From positions 8,289,001 to 8,353,000 of the forward strand of contig NZ_CP036433.1 in the NCBI RefSeq assembly GCF_007751035.1: a stretch of DNA of 64,000 bases, written 5' to 3'. The position numbers and the translations under genes are program-made. The notes below the pieces were generated by a model that did not search any database, had not been told where the DNA came from, and worked only from the letters and a program-made list of their open reading frames with translations. Origin of the DNA: Lignipirellula cremea. GTDB taxonomy: Bacteria; Planctomycetota; Planctomycetia; Pirellulales; Pirellulaceae. Shown in pieces: positions 43,684 to 50,778 of the stretch (position 1 is the stretch's first letter; each line of letters starts with the position of its first letter).

Positions 43684-45174
43684 ATGGGCGATCTTAGTTC
43701 GGCATTTATCTATCTGGTGCAGCCCTGGCCGCTGTTCCTGGTTTGCCTGGGAACGGCGCTGGGCATCATCGTGGGCGCAATTCCCGGCTTGACCGGAGCG
43801 ATGCTGATCGCGCTGGCCCTGCCGATGACGTTCGCCATGTCGGGCGTCGACGCCATGGTGCTGCTGGTTTCGATGTATGTCGGCTCGATCAGCGGCGGTT
43901 TGATCTCCGCGACGATCCTGCGGATGCCCGGCACGCCGGCGTCGATGATGACCACGTTCGACGGTTACCCGCTGGCCAGAAGCGGCCAGCCGGGCCGCGC
44001 GCTGGGACTGGGGATTTCGGCCTCGTTCATTGGCGGGCTGGTGTCGTGGATTTTTCTCGTCACGTTGTCCCGCCCGATGGCCGATCTGTCGACGCGGCTG
44101 GGGCCGTTTGAATACTTCTCGCTGGTGCTGGTCGCGCTGGTGCTGATAACGGCCGTGTCCGACGGCTCGCTGATGCGAGGGCTGCTGTCGGGCTGCCTGG
44201 GACTGCTGGCCGCCATGCCGGGCGCCTCGCCGGCGACGGGGCAGCTGCGCTGGACGTTCGGCCTGAGCGAACTGAACGACGGCCTGAAACTGCTGCCGGT
44301 GCTGATCGGTCTGTTCGCGGTGAGCCAGGTGATTCACGACATCGTTTATCTGGACCAGCAGGCCCAGCGAATCAAGGTGGTCAGCAAGGGGATGTTCCTG
44401 CGGCTGGCCGACTGGAAAGCGCAGGCGGTCAACCTGATCCGCTCCTCGCTGATTGGCACCTGGGTCGGCATCCTGCCCGGCATCGGCGCCAACATCGGCT
44501 CGGTGATGGCGTACTCGGCCGCCAAGAATATGTCGAAGACGCCGGAGAAATTCGGCCATGGGTCGGAAGAAGGGATCGTCGCTTCCGAAGCGGCCAACAA
44601 CGCGACCGTCGGCGGAGCGTTAATCCCGCTGATCGCCATGGGCATCCCCGGCAGCGTGATCGACGCCATCCTGCTGGGGGCGCTCGTCATCCATGGGCTG
44701 ACCCCGGGGCCGCTGCTGTTTGAGCATAACCCCGAAGTCATCTACACGATGATGGCGGCCGTTTTTCTGGCCAACGGTTTTATGTTCCTGTTCATGGTGT
44801 TCTCGGCCGGGTGGCTGTCGCGGCTGGCCGATGTGCCGCGGTGGCTGCTGCTGCCGGCCGTGCTGGTCTTCTGCGTGGTCGGCTCGTACGCGCTGGCTAA
44901 CCGCATGTTCGATGTGGGCGTGATGCTGGCCTTTGGCGTGATCGGCTTTGCCCTGGAAAGAATGAAGATCCCGCTGGCTCCGTTTGTGATCGGCTTTGTG
45001 CTGGCTCCGCTGGCGGAAGCGAACCTGGGCGCCGGTTTGATGGCGTCGGGCGGCAGCTTCTGGCCGCTGGCGACGCGGCCGTTATCGCTGATGCTCTGCC
45101 TGCTGAGCCTGCTGCTGCTGCTCTGGCCGATCTTCCAGCGAGCGCGGCAAAAATGGATGCCGCGTACGGCGTGA
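43684..45174 (+). CDS. Tripartite tricarboxylate transporter permease TctA
   Basis: A 496-residue large membrane subunit with about eleven hydrophobic segments. Family signatures include ALGIIVGAIPGLTGAMLIAL, the conserved GSISGG and ATILRMPGTPAS loops, and GTWVGILPGIGANIGSVMAY in the second half. The twofold pseudo-repeat (PGLTG and PGIGA) is clear. These secondary transporters use a periplasmic binding protein to bring in carboxylates or other small anions. It is 21 bases after the TctCB fusion and 60 bases before sulfatase 3. Confidence 0.95.
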   Translation: MGDLSSAFIYLVQPWPLFLVCLGTALGIIVGAIPGLTGAMLIALALPMTFAMSGVDAMVLLVSMYVGSISGGLISATILRMPGTPASMMTTFDGYPLARSGQPGRALGLGISASFIGGLVSWIFLVTLSRPMADLSTRLGPFEYFSLVLVALVLITAVSDGSLMRGLLSGCLGLLAAMPGASPATGQLRWTFGLSELNDGLKLLPVLIGLFAVSQVIHDIVYLDQQAQRIKVVSKGMFLRLADWKAQAVNLIRSSLIGTWVGILPGIGANIGSVMAYSAAKNMSKTPEKFGHGSEEGIVASEAANNATVGGALIPLIAMGIPGSVIDAILLGALVIHGLTPGPLLFEHNPEVIYTMMAAVFLANGFMFLFMVFSAGWLSRLADVPRWLLLPAVLVFCVVGSYALANRMFDVGVMLAFGVIGFALERMKIPLAPFVIGFVLAPLAEANLGAGLMASGGSFWPLATRPLSLMLCLLSLLLLLWPIFQRARQKWMPRTA

Positions 45175-45234
45175 GGGCTTGAGACAAGTCACGGTTTGAG
45201 AGATGTAACCGCTCGTGAGAAAAGGCGCCCTGCG

Positions 45235-46635
45235 ATGAGTGATCGCCCTAACATTCTGTGGTACTGCACCGACCAGCAACGCTTCGATACGATCGGCGCG
45301 CTGGGCAATCCGTATGTGCAAACGCCGACGATCGATCGCCTGGTTGGCGAAGGCGTCGCCTTTACGCACGCCTACTGCCAGAGCCCGATCTGCACCCCCA
45401 GCCGGTCCAGCTTTTTGACCGGCATGTATCCTTCCCGGGTGCACAACACGCGCAACGGGAACGAATCTTTCCCGCCGTTCCCGCCCGTCATTACGAAGCT
45501 GATCGCCGACGCCGGTTATGACTGTGGGCTGATCGGCAAGTTCCACCTGCAGAGCGCGGGCCGCCGCACGGAGCCCCGCATCGACGACGGCTACAGCAGC
45601 TGGAAATTCAGCCATGCCCCGCGCGACGACTGGCCCGTCGGACATGACTACGCCGACTGGGTCCGCAACCAGGGCGGCGATCTCAACCAGCTGCGCGAAA
45701 GCGCCGACCGCGTGCCGGCCGAGTTGCATCAAACCACCTGGGCGTCCGACATGGCGATCGACTTTGTCCGCCAGGAACGGGATCGTCCTTGGCTGTTGTC
45801 GGTGAACATTTACGACCCGCATCCGCCGTTCATCCCGCCGCGATCGTACTTCGACAGGTTCAACCCGTCCGACCTGCCGGGACCGTACTTTCGCGAATCC
45901 GATCTGGCCCAGCAGGCGAAACTGGCCGCCATTGATTTCCAGGGAGAGGTGAAGCGGCCCGAAGAACGCAGCGGCAAGGAGATCCAGGCGGCGTATTACG
46001 CCATGATCGCCCTGATCGATGACCAGTTCGCCCGGCTGCTCAGCGCCCTGGAAGAGTCGAACCAGCGCGACAACACGGTGATCATTTTCACCAGCGACCA
46101 TGGCGAATCGCTGGGTGACCACGGCCTGCTGGAAAAAGGCTGCCGGTTCTACGAAGGGCTGGTCCGCGTGCCGCTGATCTTCTCCTGGCCCGGTCGCTTT
46201 GAGCAGAACCTGCAGTGCGACGCCCTGGTGGAACTGCTTGACAAAACAGCGTCGATCCTGGAACTGGCCGGCCTGCCCCAGCCCGAATACCAGCAAGGCC
46301 GTTCGCTGCTGCCGATTCTGACCGGCGAGCAGGACCCGCACGAGCACCGACCGTTCGTCCGCAGCGAGTACTTCGACGCGCTCGACTCCCACTTTACCGG
46401 CGGCGACGGGGCGGCCTACGCCACGATGCACCGCACCCGCACGCACAAGCTCACCGTTTACCACGGCCATCAGCTGGGCGAGTTGTACGACCTGACGCGC
46501 GACCCCTGGGAGTTCGACAACCTGTGGGACGACCCGGCGTCGGCCGCGATCAAGCATCAGCTGATCCAGGAGAGTTTCGACGCCCACGTACTACTTACCA
46601 CGGACGTCGGCTCCCGCCGCATCGCTCCGATGTAA
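45235..46635 (+). CDS. Leaderless sulfatase (sulfatase 3), linked to the Tct transporter
   Basis: A 466-residue formylglycine sulfatase. MSDRPNILWYCTDQQRFDTI opens directly with the first metal strand, so there is no signal peptide and the enzyme should be cytoplasmic. The active site CTPSRSSFLTGM has Cys53. IIFTSDHGESLGDHGLLEKG holds later metal residues; LYDLTRDPWEFDNLW closes the domain. The nearest motif pattern is that of arylsulfatase A/choline-sulfatase-like enzymes. The gene follows tctA after 60 bases on the same strand. Co-expression with an anion uptake system suggests that it desulfates an imported organic sulfate. Confidence 0.92.
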   Translation: MSDRPNILWYCTDQQRFDTIGALGNPYVQTPTIDRLVGEGVAFTHAYCQSPICTPSRSSFLTGMYPSRVHNTRNGNESFPPFPPVITKLIADAGYDCGLIGKFHLQSAGRRTEPRIDDGYSSWKFSHAPRDDWPVGHDYADWVRNQGGDLNQLRESADRVPAELHQTTWASDMAIDFVRQERDRPWLLSVNIYDPHPPFIPPRSYFDRFNPSDLPGPYFRESDLAQQAKLAAIDFQGEVKRPEERSGKEIQAAYYAMIALIDDQFARLLSALEESNQRDNTVIIFTSDHGESLGDHGLLEKGCRFYEGLVRVPLIFSWPGRFEQNLQCDALVELLDKTASILELAGLPQPEYQQGRSLLPILTGEQDPHEHRPFVRSEYFDALDSHFTGGDGAAYATMHRTRTHKLTVYHGHQLGELYDLTRDPWEFDNLWDDPASAAIKHQLIQESFDAHVLLTTDVGSRRIAPM

Positions 46636-46664
46636 ACCGCAGCGAGAAGACGCAAGACAGCAAG

Positions 46665-46793
46665 AAAGAGGATTCACCGCAGAGGAAAAAGGAGAAGGGA
46701 AATCAAGTGCAAGCCGGTTGCGCAGCTCGACGTTCTTCTCCAATCAACTCCCTCAGTCTTCTCTGCGATCTCCGCGGTGGATCCTCTGCTTTC
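46665..46793. repeat. Inverted repeat, family C (CCGCAGAG/CTCTGCGA type)
   Basis: The left arm AAAGAGGATTCACCGCAGAG (46665-46684) faces CTCTGCGATCTCCGCGGTGG + ATCCTCTGCTTTC (46761-46793). It fills the 174-base convergent gap between sulfatase 3 and the HEAT-repeat gene, and has nearly the same wording as 38315-38518. Confidence 0.65.
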
Positions 46794-46809
46794 AAGACGG
46801 CGGTGAGTC

Positions 46810-47901
46810 CTACGCCCCCGCCGGTTCTGCGGCGACAGGCTCGGCCAGTTTCGCCTGCACTTCCTTCAGGATCGTCGCCACTTCGCGCGGCGGGCTGGCG
46901 GCCTGGAGTTTGGTGATCGCTTCCTGCAGGGACTGAAGATCGGCGGTCGGGTTTTCTTCAGCCAGCATCTGCGCGGCGCGGGCTCCGTTAGCCCAGATCA
47001 TGGCGGAGCGGAATTTCCGGCCGCCGGCGAACGGTTCGTCTTTGACGGCCTCGGCATTATCGACCGACAGCATTTCCAGCAAGACAGGAATGGCGCGGAC
47101 ATCGCCGTGACGGGCCAGACCGGTCGCGGCGTTGTAGCGCGTGTTGGCGTACGGGTCGCCCAGCATGACGTCGAGGGTGGTCAGCGCTTTCTCGCCCCCG
47201 ATCACTCCCAGGGCGTACGCGGCCGTGGAGCGCAGCTCGGCTCTTCGATTATCAAAATCTTCGCCAGCCGGCTTCTCGTAGGCCGTTTTCTCCAGCATCT
47301 GCATCAGCCGCTGGTTCTGCTGCAGGGTTTCCGGGCCAAGATTTCCCGCCAGCACGGAGATTCCCTGCAGGGCCGCCCTGCGCACGTCAATTTCCGCCAG
47401 GTCCCCTTTGACCGCATGGCCCATATCGCGTTCGGTGACGGCCGCATCAAGCAGCGCCGGCAAACCGGTCTCCACTTCAAACTCACCCAGCGCCCGACAG
47501 AGAAACACCTGTAACCTGAGGGAAGTCTGGTCGGTATGACCCGCCCGCTGCAGTTCCATCAACTGGTTCGACAGCGCTTGCGCCAGGTCCTGGTCCTTTT
47601 TCACGTCCTGATATTCGGGGTTCCGCAAAATATCGGCCAGGGCGCCCAGGTTCTGCCAGGCGGCGTCGTCGCCGCTTTTGATATCTTTGACCAGGCTGCG
47701 CGGCTCGGTCGTCAGCGCCAGCCAGCTGAACATCAACCAGACCATGACGATAATCGACACAATAATCAGCGGGATCAGGAACAGCTGCAGAATGAAACCG
47801 GCCGTCGGAGGCGCCACCTCCGGCAACGCCTCGTTCGGCGTGGGAGCGTTCGGCATCGGGAGCTCTTTAGAAAACTCTTTGGGCGGCGGAGTTTCGGACA
47901 T
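46810..47901 (-). CDS. Membrane-anchored HEAT-repeat protein
   Basis: A 363-residue protein. A short Pro-rich cytoplasmic head (NAPTPNEALPEVAPP) leads to one membrane segment at ~36-58 (FILQLFLIPLIIVSIIVMVW). The rest is a chain of HEAT-like helical pairs (RRAALQGISVLAGNLG, LRSTAAYALGVIGGEKALTT, ANTRYNAATGLARHGDVRAI, MIWANGARAAQML). Such arrays serve as protein-binding scaffolds. Start ATG 47901; upstream in-frame codons run into a G-rich stretch and have no family support. It is the last of a minus-strand series with genes to 52839. Confidence 0.82.
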   Translation of the reverse strand: MSETPPPKEFSKELPMPNAPTPNEALPEVAPPTAGFILQLFLIPLIIVSIIVMVWLMFSWLALTTEPRSLVKDIKSGDDAAWQNLGALADILRNPEYQDVKKDQDLAQALSNQLMELQRAGHTDQTSLRLQVFLCRALGEFEVETGLPALLDAAVTERDMGHAVKGDLAEIDVRRAALQGISVLAGNLGPETLQQNQRLMQMLEKTAYEKPAGEDFDNRRAELRSTAAYALGVIGGEKALTTLDVMLGDPYANTRYNAATGLARHGDVRAIPVLLEMLSVDNAEAVKDEPFAGGRKFRSAMIWANGARAAQMLAEENPTADLQSLQEAITKLQAASPPREVATILKEVQAKLAEPVAAEPAGA

Positions 47902-47909
47902 GTCACCAA

Positions 47910-47930
47910 GGGGGTCCAGGGGAGGGGGGG
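47910..47930 (+). promoter_or_regulatory. G-tract motif just upstream of the HEAT-repeat gene start
   Basis: The plus strand reads GGGGGTCCAGGGGAGGGGGG + G, nine bases ahead of the minus-strand start. It has four potential G-triplets and could form a G-quadruplex in the template strand or a C-rich 5' leader in the mRNA. Confidence 0.4.
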
Positions 47931-48098
47931 ACGCTGCAGCCAGGACGAGCGCCCAAGGGCCGGCAGCTGATCTTCTATTTTTACATCTGCCCTTTGAATT
48001 GGAAGGCGGGGCAGGCAGAAGCCCCGCAGGACAGATCGTCGCACCGTCGCCACCCCAGGGGGAAGCTGCAACCCCAAAGAGAACCAGCCCGCCGCAGC

Positions 48099-49136
48099 TC
48101 AGCTTTTCAAATGCCGGTCGAACCATTCCAGGGTCCGGCTCCACATCGCTTCGCTCAGCACGTGTCCTGTGTCGGGCTCGATGAAGTAACGGAACTGCTC
48201 GCTCACATTCTGATCGGCGTACGCCTGGGCGATCCGCTCGCATCCGGCCCGAGCCTGGGCGATCGGACTGCCGCCGTCGAGTTCGCCCAGGTTCAGGTGC
48301 AACGCCCGCGGAGCGATGAGCGCCGCCATGTCGGGCGTGTCGCCAAAGGCATACAGTCCCGGGACATAGTTGGGAAAGCAGTGGAGCAGCTTTTTTTCAT
48401 GGATCGCGGAGTAGGTGGGCAGGCAGCAGTTGCCGACGAGCGCCTTGAGACGCGGCTCCCAGGGCCCGACCAGCCAGGTGTGCGTCGACCCCATGGAATG
48501 GCCGTAGCAGCCCAGGTTGTCGGCCTGCACTTCCGGTCGCGAGCAGAGATAATCGACCGCCCGGCGCATGTCGAGAATGTTCTTCCAGGCCATGCACTTG
48601 CCGGCGACCACATATCGCAGGAACTCAAACTGCTCGTAGCCGGACTTCTTCAGCTTCTCATCCTGCCGCTCTTCAAAGCATAACGCATCGGGACAAAGCA
48701 CCACATAACCAGCCCGAGCCAGCGCGGCGCCCGTGTGGTGCATGGGGTTCCCCTCCAGCCCGGCGGGTTCGCTTTTTCCCAGATGCCACTGCCCGTTATG
48801 CTGATGCCAGAGGGCGATCGCGGGGGCCGGGTGCTGGGCGTCGACGCCGTCGGGAACAAGCAGCATGGCCGGGATGCGGTCGCCCGGTTCGGCCTCGTAG
48901 GTCAGCGACTCGATGCGAAAACCGTCACGGCGGATCGTCGAGCGCAGCTCCGGCTTCAGCGGGCAAGGCTCGGGCCAGGGCCCGCCCAGGCACTGCAGCA
49001 GACGTTCTCGAAAGTCGGGCATGGGCGACTTCTCCGTGTTCGGCTCCTCAGCACGGCCGGCTCCCGCCCAGCCCGCGGCGGCGGCTCCCGACAAGGCGGC
49101 CGAAGCCCCCAGAAAACGTCTGCGATTCCACTCCAT
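48099..49136 (-). CDS. Tat-exported alpha/beta hydrolase (acetyl-xylan-esterase/DLH-like)
   Basis: A 345-residue hydrolase. The N-terminus NRRRFLGASAALSGAAAAGWAGAGRA is a twin-arginine signal. The nucleophile elbow is CYGHSMGSTHTW, the acid is in DGGSPIAQ or the neighbouring LGELDGG, and the base is in EPDTGHVLSEAMW. The core resembles planctomycete acetyl-xylan-esterase-like proteins (IPAMLLVPDGV, PAIALWHQHNGQWHLGK). It probably deacylates carbohydrates or small esters. It lies downstream of the DUF1552 gene by 197 bases; a family A single arm and a G-tract are in that gap. Confidence 0.88.
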   Translation of the reverse strand: MEWNRRRFLGASAALSGAAAAGWAGAGRAEEPNTEKSPMPDFRERLLQCLGGPWPEPCPLKPELRSTIRRDGFRIESLTYEAEPGDRIPAMLLVPDGVDAQHPAPAIALWHQHNGQWHLGKSEPAGLEGNPMHHTGAALARAGYVVLCPDALCFEERQDEKLKKSGYEQFEFLRYVVAGKCMAWKNILDMRRAVDYLCSRPEVQADNLGCYGHSMGSTHTWLVGPWEPRLKALVGNCCLPTYSAIHEKKLLHCFPNYVPGLYAFGDTPDMAALIAPRALHLNLGELDGGSPIAQARAGCERIAQAYADQNVSEQFRYFIEPDTGHVLSEAMWSRTLEWFDRHLKS

Positions 49137-49299
49137 CTGATTCCCCCTGGCCGCGATGTGTATCTGGCTTGCTCTTTGATCCGCCGCCGATCACCGCGGA
49201 TCGCGAGAAGATCAACAGGACCCGATTATAATCCGGCCAGGGCAGGGCAGGGGAGAAGAAATTCACGAAGACCATGCCGGCAAGGAGAGGGCACTCCCT

Positions 49300-49323
49300 C
49301 CAAAGTCTGGCGACTTCGGCTGC
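49300..49323. repeat. Single arm of repeat family A
   Basis: CCAAAGTCTGGCGACTTCGG + CTGC matches the right arm of the element at 971-1046 and, with a few changes, the others. No partner arm was found within 80 bases. It lies 10 bases beyond the stop of the DUF1552 gene. A GGGCAGGGCAGGGG tract at 49240-49253 is next to it. Confidence 0.6.
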
Positions 49324-49333
49324 AGGCTGGTCG

Positions 49334-50677
49334 TCAAGCCAGCAGTTCGTCGAGCGGGCCGGGGGCGTCGATGGTTTTGCGGACGCCGTCCAGGTTGAAG
49401 TGGTCGCGCGGGGCGCCGGCGGCGTGCAGCAGCGTGCAGTACAGGGCGTTGATGCTGCGATTGCCGGCGTTGCCGACAAGCGGGTAATCCAGGTACTGTC
49501 CCGTCTTCAATCGACCGCCGAGTCCGCCCAGCAGTACGAACGCCCAGTCGGAGCCGCTGGAATGATGCGTCTCGCCAAAGTCGCTGGTGTAAACGAAGAC
49601 CGTGTTGTCCAGCATGGTGCCGTCCCCTTCGGGCACCGCGTCAAGCCGGTCGGCCATCACGGCCAGCTGCTCCAGGTGATGTCGACGCAGCAGCGAAAGC
49701 AGTTCCCTCTGCCGACCGCCCTGGTCGTGGCCCAGGATAGGATGCATGTCGATCGGTTCTTCGGTGTAGCCGCGGAACAGGCCGGAAGCTTTGCACAAAC
49801 CCGAGCAGATGGTGACAACATTTGTCAGTCCGGCAATCAGGGCGGCGGCTCCTAGCTCCGCGTGGGCTTCGACCTGCAGCGACTCCAGCGGCTCGGCGTA
49901 TTTGCCGTCCTTGCGGGGAGCAATCTTTCGGAGCGAGGTCTCCATCGCCTTGAGTTCCTGCTGTCGCTGGCTCAGCGTCTCAAAGGCGCCGACATACGCC
50001 TCAAACTTGCGCCGTTCTTCGCCCGCCAGCCGTCGCTCCACATGCTTCACATCTTCTTTGAGAAAATCGAGCAGGCTGCCCTGGCTTTCAAACTGGGCCC
50101 GGTCCTCTCCCTGCAGCACGCTGCCAAAGAGCACGTCGTAGGCATAACTTTGATTGCACAACGTGGGCGCCGCCTGGTTCTCGCCCCAGGCGCTGCTGCA
50201 GTAGCTGGCATTCTCATCGCTGCCGACGCCCAATCCGAGCAAACGGAAGGTGGCGGGAAGCGCCCTGGCCAGGGCCGCATCGATCGTTTCCCCTTCGGGA
50301 GTACGGCCTTTGAGAAAACCGCCCAGGGCGCCAAAAGGTCCGCCGTGATACGGAAACACATGCCGGCCGTTCAGCCCCTGGAGGACCGAAAGGCGCGCCT
50401 GGTGCCGGGCCAGCGGCTGCAGATCGTCCGCCAGCGTTAGATCCTGGAGCGAACGGACGACCTTCTGCTCGACGCCGCCTTTGCGGGGACGGTCGATTTC
50501 GGCCGGCTGCACCGCCCAGCTTTGCAGGCCTTGCGGCTGCAGCATAAAGACAAAACGTTTGGGCAAGGCGGCGGTTCCCGCAGCCTCCGCCTGCAGTCCA
50601 CGCAGCAGCGGCGACAGCACCAGCGAACCGGCGCCCAGCGAGAAGCCCTGAAGAATGTCGCGGCGATGAAAAGTCAT
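49334..50677 (-). CDS. DUF1552 protein, Tat-exported
   Basis: A 447-residue member of DUF1552. The start at 50677 gives a twin-arginine signal (HRRDILQGFSLGAGSLVLSP). Family stretches are RFVFMLQPQGLQSWAV, HPILGHDQGG, TVFVYTSDFGETHHSSG and LNALYCTLLHAAG-type residues (SINALYCTLLHAAGAPRD). The GETHHSSG/DWAF region resembles alkaline-phosphatase/sulfatase-like folds (DUF1501 relatives). It follows the DUF1592-type gene by 101 bases; this pairing is the norm in planctomycetes, where the two probably work as an exported complex of unknown substrate. Confidence 0.92.
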   Translation of the reverse strand: MTFHRRDILQGFSLGAGSLVLSPLLRGLQAEAAGTAALPKRFVFMLQPQGLQSWAVQPAEIDRPRKGGVEQKVVRSLQDLTLADDLQPLARHQARLSVLQGLNGRHVFPYHGGPFGALGGFLKGRTPEGETIDAALARALPATFRLLGLGVGSDENASYCSSAWGENQAAPTLCNQSYAYDVLFGSVLQGEDRAQFESQGSLLDFLKEDVKHVERRLAGEERRKFEAYVGAFETLSQRQQELKAMETSLRKIAPRKDGKYAEPLESLQVEAHAELGAAALIAGLTNVVTICSGLCKASGLFRGYTEEPIDMHPILGHDQGGRQRELLSLLRRHHLEQLAVMADRLDAVPEGDGTMLDNTVFVYTSDFGETHHSSGSDWAFVLLGGLGGRLKTGQYLDYPLVGNAGNRSINALYCTLLHAAGAPRDHFNLDGVRKTIDAPGPLDELLA

Positions 50678-50778
50678 TGGGAAGAAACCTTGTTCAGGAA
50701 GGACGCCAGGGAATGCGTGCTCAGAGATCGGCCGCGAATCCATGCCTGGCTTCGCGGGCGAGGGTGCGTTGGTTTGTG

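Noticed and set aside
42097-44559. Very long minus-strand frame (820 codons) opposite the TctCB/TctA genes
   Set aside because: Arg/Gln/His-rich composition, no family motif, and full overlap with clear transporter genes; a mirror frame of GC-rich coding DNA that even reads through the family A repeats.
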